From Nocardia sp. NBC_01329 (lineage in GTDB: Bacteria > Actinomycetota > Actinomycetes > Mycobacteriales > Mycobacteriaceae), in NCBI RefSeq assembly GCF_035956715.1, contig NZ_CP108381.1:3814001-3878000 (forward strand): a stretch of DNA of 64,000 nt, given 5' to 3'. The translations under genes were made by a program, and so were the position numbers. The notes beneath the pieces are model-generated. The model was not told where the DNA came from, searched no databases, and worked only from the letters and a program-made list of their open reading frames with translations. Below are positions 42,738-52,475 of this stretch, piece by piece. Position 1 is the stretch's first letter. Each line of letters starts with the position of its first letter.

Positions 42738-45164
42738 TTACGACTCTCCGGGCGCGGCGGGGATCAGTTTGCGCGACTCCCCGCGCAGGCTCGCGCCCAC
42801 CCACCAGGCGATCTCGACCAATACGATCCCGACCGCACCGCAGAGGAACGCGGCGGTGGTGAGCCGGACGTTCGACGGGTCGAGCGCGAAGAATTCCCGG
42901 GTGAACGGCACTGTGAACAGTACGAGGTAGGCGGCCACCGAGACCGCGATCAGGACCACCTTCCACCAGGTGTAGGGGCGGGCGACGATCGCCAGTACCC
43001 AGACCGCGATCATGATCAGGGTGATGAGCGCCGTGGTGCCGGCCTGTATCTTCTGCTGTTCGCCGGCATCGGGTCCGGCGTAGGCGATCAGGTAGGCGAT
43101 GAAGGTCGCGGTACCGATGACCACGCCGGAGGGGATGGCCAGTCGCATCACCCGGGCGACGAATCCGGTGCGGGCCCGTTCGTTGTTCGGGGCCAGCGAG
43201 AGGATGAAGGCGGGGATACCGATGGTGAACCAGGCGGCGATGGTCACGTGCCGCGGCAGGAACGGGTAGCCGATGGGTTCGTAGCCGAAGATCTGTGAAC
43301 CGACGCCGGCGGCGCCGACAAGGAAGGCGAGCAGCACCGAATAGACGGTTTTGGTGAGGAACAGGTTGGAGACCCGCTCGATGTTGCCGATCACGCGACG
43401 ACCTTCGCCCACCACGTAGGGCAGGGTGGCGAATTTGTTGTCCAGCAGCACGATCTGCGCGACAGCGCGGGTGGCGGGACTACCCGCGCCCATAGCGACA
43501 CCGATATCGGCGTCTTTGAGGGCGAGGACGTCGTTGACGCCGTCACCGGTCATCGCCACGGTGTGGCCTCGGGACTGCAGGGCGGCGACCATCGCCCGTT
43601 TCTGGTCCGGGCGGACCCGGCCGAAGGTGGTCTGTTCCTCCAGCACCCCGGCGAGTTCGGCGCGGTCCTCGGGGAGGGTGCGTGCGTCGACGGCGTGCTC
43701 ACCGCCGGGTAGGTCCAGTGTGGAGGCCACCGCCCCCACGGAGACGGCGTTGTCGCCGGAGATCACCTTGATCGCCACGTCCTGGCTCGCGAAGTAGTCC
43801 AGCGTTTCGCGGGCGTCCGGGCGTACCTTCTGCTCGAGCACGACGAGTGCGACGGGGGTGAGGGCGCCCGGCGCGCCGGCGGCGTCCACGGCGCGGTCGC
43901 CGCGGGCGAGTAACAGCACCCGCAGACCGGTGGCGCCGAGCTCTTCGGCGGCGCGGGCGTCGGCCGTCTCGGTATCGAGTAGCACATCGGGCGCGCCCAG
44001 CAGCCAATCCCCGTGCTCTCCGTAGGAGAAACCGCTCCACTTCTTGGCGGACGAGAACGGCGCGACCGCCGTGTACTTCCAGCCGGGTGGCTCGGGGAGC
44101 GCTTCGGCGATGGCCTGGACGCTGGCATTGGGGCGGGGATCGTCGGCGGCCATAGCGGAGAGCGCCTGCCGGGCGCGTTCCTCGGTGCCGGAACCGGTTT
44201 CGATCATCCGCAGTTCGGCCAGGCGCATACCGTTCTCGGTGAGCGTGCCGGTCTTGTCCGCGCACACCACATCCACGCGCGCCAGGCCTTCGATGGCGGG
44301 TAGCTCCTGGACCAGGCATTTGCGCTGCCCCAGTCGCACGACGCCGACCGCGAAGGCGATCGAGGTCATCAAGACCAGCCCCTCCGGCACCATCGGTACC
44401 AGGGCGGCAACCATTCCGCTGACGGCGGGCCGCCAGGATTCGCCGCTGGATACGAGCTGGTTGTAGATAATCAGCGCACCCGCTGGTATCAGCAGATAGG
44501 TGATGACCTTGAGGATGGTGTCGATTCCGTTGCGCAGTTCGGAGTCGACCAGGGTGAACTTGCTCGCCTCGGCGGCCAGTTTCGCGGCGTAGGCGTCCTT
44601 GCCGACCTTGGTCGCGCGGTAGGTACCCGATCCGGACACCACGTAGCTGCCCGAGAGAATCTGCGCGCCGGATTCTTTGGCGACATCGTCGGATTCGCCG
44701 GTGAGCAGCGATTCGTCGACCTCGAGCAATTCGGCTTCCACCACCTCGCCGTCGACCACGATCTGGTCGCCCGGCCCGAGTTCGATCAGATCGTCGAGTA
44801 CGACCTCATCGGGCGCTAGCTGTTCGGCCCGACCGTCCCGGCGCACGGTCGGTTTGGCTTGGCCGACGATCGCCAACCGGTCCAGCGTGCGTTTGGCGCG
44901 GGTCTCCTGGATGATGCCGACCGCGCTGTTGGCCACGATCAGCAGACCGAACATTCCGTCGATCACCGACCCGGTGGCCATCACCAGGACGAACAGCACA
45001 CCCAGGATGGCGTTGATCCGGGTGAATACGTTCGCCCGGACGATATCGCGCACCGAGCGGCTGGCCCGGGCCGGTACATCGTTGGTGAGCCCGTCGCGCC
45101 GGCGCTGCGCAACCTCCGCGGCGGTGAGACCCGGCATCCCGACGGACTGCACAGTTGTCGACAT
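42738..45164 (-). CDS. Cation-translocating P-type ATPase (CtpE-like)
   Basis: An 808-residue P2-type ATPase. The phosphorylated aspartate is in VVCADKTGTLTENG; the TGE loop is LLTGESDDVAKESG, the hinge is MTGDGVNDVLALKDADIGVAMG. Ten membrane helices are expected. Length and sequence agree with mycobacterial CtpE, which is linked to calcium uptake and cell surface integrity. The family lacks the N-terminal heavy-metal domain and the CPC motif, so copper or zinc export is unlikely. TACGCT lies seven bases before the ATG (plus 45172-45177), suggesting a leaderless mRNA. The next gene upstream is the Emb arabinosyltransferase. Confidence 0.93.
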   Translation of the reverse strand: MSTTVQSVGMPGLTAAEVAQRRRDGLTNDVPARASRSVRDIVRANVFTRINAILGVLFVLVMATGSVIDGMFGLLIVANSAVGIIQETRAKRTLDRLAIVGQAKPTVRRDGRAEQLAPDEVVLDDLIELGPGDQIVVDGEVVEAELLEVDESLLTGESDDVAKESGAQILSGSYVVSGSGTYRATKVGKDAYAAKLAAEASKFTLVDSELRNGIDTILKVITYLLIPAGALIIYNQLVSSGESWRPAVSGMVAALVPMVPEGLVLMTSIAFAVGVVRLGQRKCLVQELPAIEGLARVDVVCADKTGTLTENGMRLAELRMIETGSGTEERARQALSAMAADDPRPNASVQAIAEALPEPPGWKYTAVAPFSSAKKWSGFSYGEHGDWLLGAPDVLLDTETADARAAEELGATGLRVLLLARGDRAVDAAGAPGALTPVALVVLEQKVRPDARETLDYFASQDVAIKVISGDNAVSVGAVASTLDLPGGEHAVDARTLPEDRAELAGVLEEQTTFGRVRPDQKRAMVAALQSRGHTVAMTGDGVNDVLALKDADIGVAMGAGSPATRAVAQIVLLDNKFATLPYVVGEGRRVIGNIERVSNLFLTKTVYSVLLAFLVGAAGVGSQIFGYEPIGYPFLPRHVTIAAWFTIGIPAFILSLAPNNERARTGFVARVMRLAIPSGVVIGTATFIAYLIAYAGPDAGEQQKIQAGTTALITLIMIAVWVLAIVARPYTWWKVVLIAVSVAAYLVLFTVPFTREFFALDPSNVRLTTAAFLCGAVGIVLVEIAWWVGASLRGESRKLIPAAPGES

Positions 45165-45198
45165 GGGTGTCAGCGTAGTCAGCGCCGCGGCGCCCGGT

Positions 45199-48100
45199 TC
45201 ACCAGGCGACGTTGATCGGGCCGGGCGACCAGGTCCCGGGATGGTCCTGCTGGGTCGTACGCGGGCGGGCCGGTATCGCGTCGGGGTCGATGGGAAGGAA
45301 CTGTTGGAGCTGTCCCCAATCGCGGTCCCAGTCCTGGTCGAGATAGGTCGGCAGGGTGCGGGCGTGCAGCAGCAGACCGGTCCAGCCCAGCGGGCCGCCA
45401 CCGTCGTGGTTCTGCCACAGGTTGGTGTCGTTCGCACCGACCCGGTCCGGCAGGATCCGGTATTTCGGTGTCTCGGCGATCCCGATGTGGTGATCGAAGG
45501 GCCGCTGGCAGGGGAACTGCAGACCCACCGCCCAGTCCAGCAGCACCGGATCGGTGGAGCCGACGACTGTGTTCAGGTCCTGGGTCTGCGGAATCCGGGG
45601 CGGGGTGAAGGCCAGCCACTGCCGCGGATCGCGGTCGCGGTCGGCGGCGACGATTCGCACGGTGTCGGCATCGGCGTAGGGCGCCAGCGGAACTCGCAGG
45701 TTGCGCCAGGACGGCGCAGGCCCGATATCGATCGGATTGACCCGGCGCAGCGGGACCGGGTTCGCGGCCGAGCCGCCCGGCGCGGTGGTGGAACCGAATT
45801 CGAGTTCGAGCGACTGCCCGTGGGTGACGACACCGTCGGCGTTCTGCGACCAGATCCGGCCGGCGGCGCTGAGCGCCAGGATATCCGCGCGGTCGGTGAC
45901 CGCAGGCAGTGAATACCAGCCGGAGGTCAGTTCGGCCGGACCGTCGGCGTGATCGCTGCCCAGGACCGGTGTCCCCGCGTCCAGACCGAAGGGCAGTGCG
46001 GGACTGTCGGTTTCGGTGACCACCCCGGTACCGGCGGTCGCCTCGCCGACCGAATCGGCGATGGCGGCATCGGCGCCTTCCTCGGCGTCGGCACTGAGAT
46101 CGGCTGCGACACCGCCGGGGCTGAAACCGGTGCCGTTGCCGGCCAAGGCCGAAGCCGGGTCACCCGACAGCGGGGTGAGCAGACCCCGGTTGGGATCGGT
46201 CTCCACCAGAACGTGCGGGGCCAGACCGCAGGTATTGCCGGCGAGAACGCTCAGATTGGAGCTCGCCAGCGAGAAGGCCGGGTACTGGGCGACAGCGCCT
46301 TTCGCGAACGACGCGACTTCGAACAGCACCATGAAGGCGGCCGCGACCGTCAGGGTCGGAACCTTGGCGACCCACCAGCCCCAGCGCGAGATCCGGTGCT
46401 GCCCGTCGTCGGGCGCCCGCACATGCCACCACGCCGCCAGCGCCAGCATGGCTACCGCACCGAGCAGGAAAACCTTGTTGAAGGCAATCCCCGCCACCAA
46501 CGGTTGTTTGTCCCACCACGGGACGCTGTAGGAGGAGACGTACCACCAACCGTTCGGGCCGGCGAATACGAGGGCCAGCAGAAATGCCACCGCGGCGGCG
46601 AACAGCGCCCGGTTGCGTGGGGCGCGCATGACCCGCGGGCCGATCGCCACTGCCGTCAGAACCGCCACCGCCCCGGCCAGGCCCGCGAAGACACCCAGGT
46701 GATGGGTCCATTTCGTGGGGGTGGTCATCATCAACGCCATCGCTCCGACGGTGACGCCCAGAATGCGCTGCGACGGCCCCACCGCAGCGGTGGGGATCCG
46801 GCCGCCCTTACGCAGCAGCGTCAGCAGGCAGACCACCAAACCGGCGATCAGCACGAAGATCCCGAACCGGCGGGCGACCGAACCGTCCACCGTGCCCATG
46901 AACAGGTATTGGTAGCGCAGGTATTCGTCGAACCAGAGCACATGCGGGCCGGCCAGTTCGTGCACCCGGCGCATCTCCATCATGGCGCTCAGCGGCTGGT
47001 CGGCGAACGCCACCACCAGCACCAGCACTCCCGCGGCGGCCAGCGGCAGCAGCTGCGGCAACCAGCCGGCGCGCGGGGCGCGGGCCGCGATGATCTTGAT
47101 CAGCGGCCGGAGCCCGGCCAGCAGTGCGGCGACACAGATGACACCGTGCGGGCCGGCGGTACAGCTGAAGGCGGCGATCAGCAGGGCGACGGCGAACGGC
47201 AGCAACCGCCGGGTGGCGATACCGCGCTCGACCGAGCACCAGGTGAGCAGCACCCCGAGCGCGACGATGGGTTCGGGTCGCAGTCCATTGTTGTAGGGCA
47301 GCCAGACGGCGAGGAACACCAGCGCACCGGTCCACGGCACGAACCGGTTGCGATGCAGCGCGGCCCCGAATCGAGGCACCACCTCACGGCTGATCACCAG
47401 CCAGGCCAGCATGCCGGCCAGCAGACTCGGCAGCCGTACCCACGGACTGGCGGTGCTGAGATCGGCCATCCGGCCGATGAGGTCGTAGTACGGGGTGCCG
47501 ACCGGATTCTCCGGGACCCCGAAGTAACGGAAGTAGTTCGCCATATAGCCGGCGACCTGCGAGGTCCGGCCCATCCCGAACTGATAGCCGTCGTCGGAGG
47601 TGGTCGCGCCGATGAAATGCCAGAGCGCCAGGGTGCCCAGCACTACGACATCGACCGGGCGGAAGGTCCACCAGCGGGCCGGCAGGAATCGGCGGGCGCG
47701 GCGCCCGTCGAGACTGTCGAGCCGGTACAGCGCGAACAGCGAGATCAGGGTCGCGACAACCGCCGACCAGATCGCGATCCGTTTCAGCAGTGTGGGGCTC
47801 GATGTGAACCGGCTGTCGATATCGGCGGTGACGCCGGTACCCATCGGATCGGTGAGATCGCTGAACACTCCGACCAGCTGGGGCCGGAGATCACCGCCCA
47901 GCACCACCTGTTCGGATCCGGTGAGCGTGGCGACGGCTTCGGTCATATCGGCGTGGACGACGAGTGCGCAGTCCGGCGGAAGTTCCGCGACGGGGACGCT
48001 GAACAGCGATTGGTTGCGCAGGACGACATCGAGCTGCGGTCCGGCCTCCGCTGTCGCGGGCCGGACCCGGGCCAGGAAACCGTAGCGCTCCAGATCGGGG

Positions 48101-48423
48101 GCGCCGTAGGGCGCGGTCGAGGTCAGCACTCCGCCACCGGAGCCGAGCTGCTGGATCGCCGCGCACGGCACGGTGGCCGTGAAGTTCAACGGCGCGTATG
48201 CCACCAGTGGGGCCTCGACCGAGGTGGCGGAACCGTCCTGCGGCCAGGACAGTGCGGCGGCGTCCACTCGGATGGGCAGCAGCGGCACCGATAGTGCCAG
48301 CAGAGCTCCGATGAGCGCCGACACCAGCGCGACCGGCCGGGCCCAGCCACCACCCGATCGGGATCGCGGACGTTCGGAGATCTCTGTCGGCTCGGGCGCC
48401 GCCACCACCATCGTGTCAGCCAC
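45199..48423 (-). CDS. Emb-family arabinosyltransferase
   Basis: A 1074-residue integral membrane glycosyltransferase (GT-C fold) that adds arabinose from decaprenyl-phosphoarabinose to arabinogalactan or lipoarabinomannan. After one helix comes an N-terminal periplasmic domain (about 50-210), then some 12-14 helices starting with the catalytic-loop pair in IGATTSDDGYQFGMGR, and a C-terminal carbohydrate-binding part with VTHGQSLELEFGSTTAPGG. This is the ethambutol target family. The start is taken as the GTG at 48423, eight bases after TAGGAT; a TTG 9 bases upstream is an alternative. It is a single copy here, not an embCAB cluster. Confidence 0.95.
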   Translation of the reverse strand: MADTMVVAAPEPTEISERPRSRSGGGWARPVALVSALIGALLALSVPLLPIRVDAAALSWPQDGSATSVEAPLVAYAPLNFTATVPCAAIQQLGSGGGVLTSTAPYGAPDLERYGFLARVRPATAEAGPQLDVVLRNQSLFSVPVAELPPDCALVVHADMTEAVATLTGSEQVVLGGDLRPQLVGVFSDLTDPMGTGVTADIDSRFTSSPTLLKRIAIWSAVVATLISLFALYRLDSLDGRRARRFLPARWWTFRPVDVVVLGTLALWHFIGATTSDDGYQFGMGRTSQVAGYMANYFRYFGVPENPVGTPYYDLIGRMADLSTASPWVRLPSLLAGMLAWLVISREVVPRFGAALHRNRFVPWTGALVFLAVWLPYNNGLRPEPIVALGVLLTWCSVERGIATRRLLPFAVALLIAAFSCTAGPHGVICVAALLAGLRPLIKIIAARAPRAGWLPQLLPLAAAGVLVLVVAFADQPLSAMMEMRRVHELAGPHVLWFDEYLRYQYLFMGTVDGSVARRFGIFVLIAGLVVCLLTLLRKGGRIPTAAVGPSQRILGVTVGAMALMMTTPTKWTHHLGVFAGLAGAVAVLTAVAIGPRVMRAPRNRALFAAAVAFLLALVFAGPNGWWYVSSYSVPWWDKQPLVAGIAFNKVFLLGAVAMLALAAWWHVRAPDDGQHRISRWGWWVAKVPTLTVAAAFMVLFEVASFAKGAVAQYPAFSLASSNLSVLAGNTCGLAPHVLVETDPNRGLLTPLSGDPASALAGNGTGFSPGGVAADLSADAEEGADAAIADSVGEATAGTGVVTETDSPALPFGLDAGTPVLGSDHADGPAELTSGWYSLPAVTDRADILALSAAGRIWSQNADGVVTHGQSLELEFGSTTAPGGSAANPVPLRRVNPIDIGPAPSWRNLRVPLAPYADADTVRIVAADRDRDPRQWLAFTPPRIPQTQDLNTVVGSTDPVLLDWAVGLQFPCQRPFDHHIGIAETPKYRILPDRVGANDTNLWQNHDGGGPLGWTGLLLHARTLPTYLDQDWDRDWGQLQQFLPIDPDAIPARPRTTQQDHPGTWSPGPINVAW

Positions 48424-48498
48424 GGGGCGCAATCCTAGCGGGGGCCGCGCGCACCCTTGCGGCTGCGCTCACCGAGCACCCGCACACCACCGGACGAG

Positions 48499-48531
48499 AC
48501 CGGCCGGTCCGCTCACTGCGGACCGGCCGGT
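48499..48531 (-). terminator. Hairpin after the MTB12-like gene
   Basis: ACCGGCCGGTCCGC and GCGGACCGGCCGGT form a perfect 14-bp stem with a 5-nt loop, 16 bases downstream of the lipoprotein stop codon on the minus strand and 62 bases before the emb promoter. It insulates the two genes. Confidence 0.75.
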
Positions 48532-48546
48532 TCGAGCACTGCGGAA

Positions 48547-49056
48547 TCAGGCCACGCAGGCCGGGGACTGCACCTGGGCCTGGGCGAGCATATTGCAGGT
48601 CCAGGTCTTCTCGACCTTCCACACACCGTCTTCGGCGACGAAGGGCACATCGACCACATTCTGGGTATCGCCGAGTTTGAAGTTGGCCTTGGCATTGATG
48701 GTGTCGGCGAAATCGCTCACCTCGGTGACCTCGATGGTGGCGCCCGAATCCGTGTAGAACTGAGCCAGTTTCGCCGGGAGCTCCGGGTCTGCCTCGGCGC
48801 CCTGCACCATCTGCAGCTTCTCCTCGTTGGGCACGCTCGGATCCAGGGCGCGCTGGAGTTGAGAGTTCAGATCGGTGACGGAGGGCACCGGCGGCAGATC
48901 GGCGGAGGCCTCTTCCGAGACCTCTGCCGACGCAGACGTGGTGCTCGCGGCTTTGCTGTCCGAGTCGGAATCATCGCTACCACACGCCGTCAGGGTCAAC
49001 GCGGCCGCGGCGGCCAGGCCGGCGATCGCGATACGTCCGGTCTTGCGAAGCTTCAA
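48547..49056 (-). CDS. MTB12-like lipoprotein
   Basis: A 169-residue precursor with a lipobox LTAC after RIAIAGLAAAAALTL. The mature part has a Ser/Asp/Ala-rich linker and then a domain (LNSQLQRALDPSVPNEEKLQMVQGAEADPELPAKLAQFY onward) resembling the low-molecular-weight antigen MTB12 (CFP-2) family of mycobacteria. A TTG start was chosen because it follows AAAGGA by seven bases and gives a typical signal peptide; the longer open frame has none. Function unknown; it may interact with the envelope. Confidence 0.82.
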   Translation of the reverse strand: MKLRKTGRIAIAGLAAAAALTLTACGSDDSDSDSKAASTTSASAEVSEEASADLPPVPSVTDLNSQLQRALDPSVPNEEKLQMVQGAEADPELPAKLAQFYTDSGATIEVTEVSDFADTINAKANFKLGDTQNVVDVPFVAEDGVWKVEKTWTCNMLAQAQVQSPACVA

Positions 49057-49152
49057 CTGCTCGTCCTTTGCGTTCGAGGGTTCGGTGTCGTGCGCTACAA
49101 CAGAGTCACCGGAACCGGCGACGCTGCCCGGGACCAAACTACCCGGCGGTCC

Positions 49153-50697
49153 TCACGACAAGCTGTCGAGCGGGTCCGCTGAGCACAACTCCGTATTGTC
49201 GGCAGCGAAAGTACGCGCGATCCCCGGTCCTGTCGAGCGGGTCTCGAACCGGACGGTCACTCGTCCGTGGCCCGAGCCCTGGACCCAGCCGAACCCGAAT
49301 CCGGGATGCCGCACATCCGAACCCGGCCGCCACAGCGGGCCTTCACCAGCGGAGACAACGGAATCCGTCGGTACGGTACGGTTTTCGCCGGCGTCACTTT
49401 CCCCCGACGACCGGCCCGGTGCCGTGTCCACCGAACTCGCCGCAACCACCGAAGCTCTTACCGAATCCACAGAGGTCTCTTCGGCGGCCGCCAGAGAATC
49501 CGGGACCGGAACGCCGGTTTCCGCCGGTCCGGCGCCACCGGAGAATCCGGCCGGATCGCCACCTCGCCGATCCAGTTCCGGGAAAAGGGATTCCTGCCGG
49601 ATCGTGGACAGCCCGGCGTAGCCGACACCGACCAACCGGATCGGTCCCAGTTCCTGCGGGTCCACGGCTGCCCGCTGCGCGGCGGCGGCGAGCGTGGGCA
49701 GATCCTCGGTCGCATAGGCCAGTGTGGTGGAGCGAGTGGTGATGCTCATATCGGCCCGACGCAATTTCAGCACCACCGTACGTGCGGCGCGGCCGTCGCG
49801 GGTGAGCCGACGGTGGGCGGCGGCGGCCATCTCGCTGATCGCCGGACGCAATCGTTCGAGGGTGACGATGTCGTGTTCGTAGGTGGTTTCGGCGCTGATC
49901 TGTTTGGCCTCGGCGCGTTCGGTGACCGGCCGGTCGTCGATACCGCGCGCGAGGCGGTGCAGCGCCGCGCCGATACTTCCGCCCAGGATCGATACCGCCT
50001 CGGTCTCGGGCAATGCCGCGAAGGCCCCGACGGTTTCGATTCCGAGGGTACGTAACCGACCCTCGGCCACCGGTCCGATACCCCACAGCTTGCGCACCGG
50101 AAGCGCGGACAGCAGCGCCTGTTGCTCCCCGGGCGCGATCACCCGGATCCCATCGGGTTTGGCCATCCCGGACGCGATCTTGGCCAGCTGTTTCCCGCTC
50201 CCGGCGCCGACCGAGGCCACCAACCCGGTGCGCTCCCGGATCGCCGCCCGCAATCCGGCACAGAACTCGACCACCTCGGCCGCGCTCGCCCCGGCCAGTT
50301 CGGATGGCTCCGCGAACGCCTCGTCGAACGACAAGGTCTCCAGTACCGGGACCCGAGCGCGCAACGTATCGAAGACCCGGCCGCTCAACACGCTGTAGAG
50401 CGGACCTCGCGGTGGAACCACCACCGCGGACACTCCGATCAGCCGCCGCGCTTGATGCATCGGCATGGCCGAGCGGGCACCGAAGACCCGCGCCTCGTAG
50501 CTCGCCCCGGCGACCACCCCGCGCGCGCCGGTCCCACCGACCAGTACCGGGCGCCCGCGCAAGGTCGGTCGGGTGAGCTGTTCGCAGGATGCGAAGAACG
50601 CGTCCATATCGATGTGCAGCACCCAGCGCCGGGAAGTCTCGCCCGGCGGGCGAAGACCCGGTCCGGCCCCGGGCTCCGGATGCCCGCCGCTCACCAC
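49153..50697 (-). CDS. Y-family DNA polymerase IV (DinB)
   Basis: A 514-residue translesion polymerase. Catalytic acidic residues lie in WVLHIDMDAFFASCEQLTRPTLRGRPVLVGG and in LETLSFDEAFAEPSEL. GAGSGKQLAKIASGMAKPDG and the helix-hairpin-helix KLWGIGPVAEGRLRTLGIETVG follow, then the little-finger domain. About 130 residues at the end are an extra, low-complexity linker (about 400-450) plus a small beta part (WRPGSDVRHPGFGFGWVQGSGHGRVTVRFE) also present in M. tuberculosis DinX. DinX is the gene next to ileS there. No LexA box was seen upstream. Confidence 0.95.
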   Translation of the reverse strand: MVSGGHPEPGAGPGLRPPGETSRRWVLHIDMDAFFASCEQLTRPTLRGRPVLVGGTGARGVVAGASYEARVFGARSAMPMHQARRLIGVSAVVVPPRGPLYSVLSGRVFDTLRARVPVLETLSFDEAFAEPSELAGASAAEVVEFCAGLRAAIRERTGLVASVGAGSGKQLAKIASGMAKPDGIRVIAPGEQQALLSALPVRKLWGIGPVAEGRLRTLGIETVGAFAALPETEAVSILGGSIGAALHRLARGIDDRPVTERAEAKQISAETTYEHDIVTLERLRPAISEMAAAAHRRLTRDGRAARTVVLKLRRADMSITTRSTTLAYATEDLPTLAAAAQRAAVDPQELGPIRLVGVGYAGLSTIRQESLFPELDRRGGDPAGFSGGAGPAETGVPVPDSLAAAEETSVDSVRASVVAASSVDTAPGRSSGESDAGENRTVPTDSVVSAGEGPLWRPGSDVRHPGFGFGWVQGSGHGRVTVRFETRSTGPGIARTFAADNTELCSADPLDSLS

Positions 50698-51000
50698 GGG
50701 TCGGCTCGGGGTTCACCGGCCGGACGCCACCCCCGCATCCGGCGATCGCACAGGCCGGCGCCGGTGGCGGTGAGCGTGGGGTCCATGGGCGCAGAATCTA
50801 CGCGGCGGTACCGACAGAACAGAGTATGCGGACAAGTCACTGCCGGGTTGCCGGGAGTTCCCTGGCCCGGCCACCCGGCACTGGGCATTACCCGCCGACC
50901 GCGGTCGCGCAGTGATCGACCCGGCCACAGGGCGTTTCCAGGAGCACTGGACCGGCTCGGGATACCGCGTCCCGGGTGACGGATATGTGATGATCGGACG
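50698..51000. other. Intergenic stretch between dinB and galU
   Basis: About 300 bases between divergent genes. I see no LexA-type box (TCGAAC...GTTCGA), no long palindrome and no convincing ORF. GATGAT at 50989-50994 lies six bases before the galU ATG and is a poor -10 candidate. Confidence 0.4.
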
Positions 51001-51876
51001 ATGAAGATCCGCAAGGCCGTGATCCCCGCTGCCGGTATCGGTTCCCGACTGCTGCCGCTGACCAAAGCGATCCCCAAGGAGATGCTGCCGGTCGGCGACA
51101 AGCCGGTGATCGAGCATACGGTACGTGAGCTGGTGACCTCCGGGATCACCGATATCACCATCGTGGTGAGCGGTGGGAAGTCGCTGATCCAGGACCATTT
51201 CCGGCCCAACCCCGCACTCGTGGCCCAGTTACGCGCCGACGGTAAGACCGCCTACGCGGACGCGGTGGAGGAAGTCGGTGAACTGTCCCGACTGGGCCAT
51301 ATCACCTATCTGGATCAGCACGGCCCGTACGGAAACGGCACCCCGGTCCTCAACGCGGCCCGCACCGCTGCCGACGAGCCCATGCTGGTGCTGTGGCCCG
51401 ACGACGTCTTCGTCGCCGAGGAACCGCGGGCCCAGCAGTTGATCCGCGCCTATGAATCGACCGGGTGCCCGGTGCTGGCACTGATGCCGATGAATCCGAA
51501 CGAATCGCAGCGCTACGGCGTCCCGGTGGTCCGGGAAGACCTGGACGACGGCTTGCTGCGCATATCCGGACTGGTGGAGAAACCCAAACCCGAGGACGCG
51601 CCCTCGGCCTTCGCCGCGATCGGCGGCTATGTGGTGACGCCCGGGATCATCGACGAACTGCGGGCGCAGACGGAGAGCTGGTATGCCCATCACACCGGCG
51701 AGGTCTACCTGACCGATTCCATCAACGCCTATGCCGCGAACCACGCGGTATACGGGCAGGTCATCCAGGGCCGCTGGTACGACACCGGAAACCCCGGCGA
51801 CTATCTCATCGCCCAGTTCGCCTCGGCGCTGGCCCACCCCGACTATGGGCCGCTGCTACGCCGTCAGGTCGACTGA
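51001..51876 (+). CDS. galU: UTP--glucose-1-phosphate uridylyltransferase
   Basis: A 291-residue nucleotidyltransferase making UDP-glucose, precursor of trehalose (OtsA route), glycogen-type glucans and cell-wall galactan. The signature AAGIGSRLLPLTKAIPKEMLPVGDKP is at the N-terminus, and EVYLTDSINAYA and RWYDTGNPGDYL occur near the end, with the conserved lysine in VEKPKPEDAPS. The length is normal. It stands alone on the plus strand with a hairpin-rich convergent junction behind it. Confidence 0.96.
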   Translation: MKIRKAVIPAAGIGSRLLPLTKAIPKEMLPVGDKPVIEHTVRELVTSGITDITIVVSGGKSLIQDHFRPNPALVAQLRADGKTAYADAVEEVGELSRLGHITYLDQHGPYGNGTPVLNAARTAADEPMLVLWPDDVFVAEEPRAQQLIRAYESTGCPVLALMPMNPNESQRYGVPVVREDLDDGLLRISGLVEKPKPEDAPSAFAAIGGYVVTPGIIDELRAQTESWYAHHTGEVYLTDSINAYAANHAVYGQVIQGRWYDTGNPGDYLIAQFASALAHPDYGPLLRRQVD

Positions 51877-51903
51877 CCGCCGTTCGGCGGCGTCGTTGCC
51901 GCC
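51877..51903. terminator. Possible bidirectional terminator after galU
   Basis: Two overlapping hairpins can form right after the galU stop: CCGCC/GGCGG (51877-51890) or GGCGGC/GCCGCC (51886-51903, 6-nt loop). They lie between convergent genes. The stems are short, so confidence is moderate. Confidence 0.4.
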
Positions 51904-51910
51904 ACCCGCG

Positions 51911-52426
51911 TCAGAAACGACGGATGCTGTAGATGTAGAACTGGTCGAGGGGCGTGAGCCCCACCGGGAACCCGGCGGCGTAGGCATTGAGCACCTGTCC
52001 GAACCCGGCGTAGATCCCCACGTGTGAGGCATCCTGGTTGATGATGATGACGTCACCGGGGGAGAGCGCGTATCGCGGCACCGAAGCGCCGACGTCCGCC
52101 TGTTCCCAGGTGGTGCGCGGCAGCACGACGCCGACCTGACGGAAGGCCCATTGCACCAGACCGGAGCAGTCCCAGGTATCGGGGCCGGTCGCTCCCCATT
52201 CGTACATCTTGCCGGTCTGGGAGGTGGCCGCGGCCAGCGCGCCCAGACCGTTACTACTGGAGACCGGCAGAGCCGCCGATCCACTGGCGCTGAGCGATCC
52301 GGAGCCGGAGGCCGATCCACTGCCGGCACTCCCGGATTGCGCCCACCCTGGGGCGGCGGCGACGGCGCCTACCGCCGTCGCGAGAAGCATGCCGGCGATA
52401 CCCCGGCGCAGTGCGATTCCGAACAC
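51911..52426 (-). CDS. NlpC/P60-family endopeptidase, secreted
   Basis: A 171-residue precursor. The signal peptide (RRGIAGMLLATAVGAVAAAPGWA) ends at an Ala site, followed by a Ser/Gly-rich linker. The NlpC/P60 domain fills the last 105 residues, with the catalytic Cys in TWDCSGLVQWAF, His in ASHVGIYAG, and the SPGDVIIIN block. It should cleave peptidoglycan stem peptides, as the Rip proteins of mycobacteria do. The GTG start follows AAGGGTGGG. The gene seems to have a leader of about 240 bases with a CRP-type site in front, which sets it apart from its neighbours. Confidence 0.92.
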   Translation of the reverse strand: MFGIALRRGIAGMLLATAVGAVAAAPGWAQSGSAGSGSASGSGSLSASGSAALPVSSSNGLGALAAATSQTGKMYEWGATGPDTWDCSGLVQWAFRQVGVVLPRTTWEQADVGASVPRYALSPGDVIIINQDASHVGIYAGFGQVLNAYAAGFPVGLTPLDQFYIYSIRRF

Positions 52427-52451
52427 GTGCCCACCCTTCTGCCCGTCGGTG

Positions 52452-52475
52452 CCCGGACGCCGTACGGCGTCCGGG
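52452..52475. other. Perfect 24-bp palindrome in the NlpC leader
   Basis: The palindrome can fold into an 11-bp or shorter GC hairpin (arms CCCGGACGCCG/CGGCGTCCGGG). On the plus strand TTTT follows, the form of an intrinsic terminator. On the minus strand it lies in the untranslated leader of the NlpC gene, ending 25 bases before its start codon, with AAAA in front. It may end antisense or galU read-through transcription, or control translation of the leader. Confidence 0.55.

Noticed and set aside
45949..48294. 781-codon plus-strand frame inside the emb gene
   Set aside because: Antisense shadow of the arabinosyltransferase; no domain or start signal.
50698..51000. LexA/SOS box before dinB
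   Set aside because: No TCGAAC-N4-GTTCGA-like palindrome is present in the gap.
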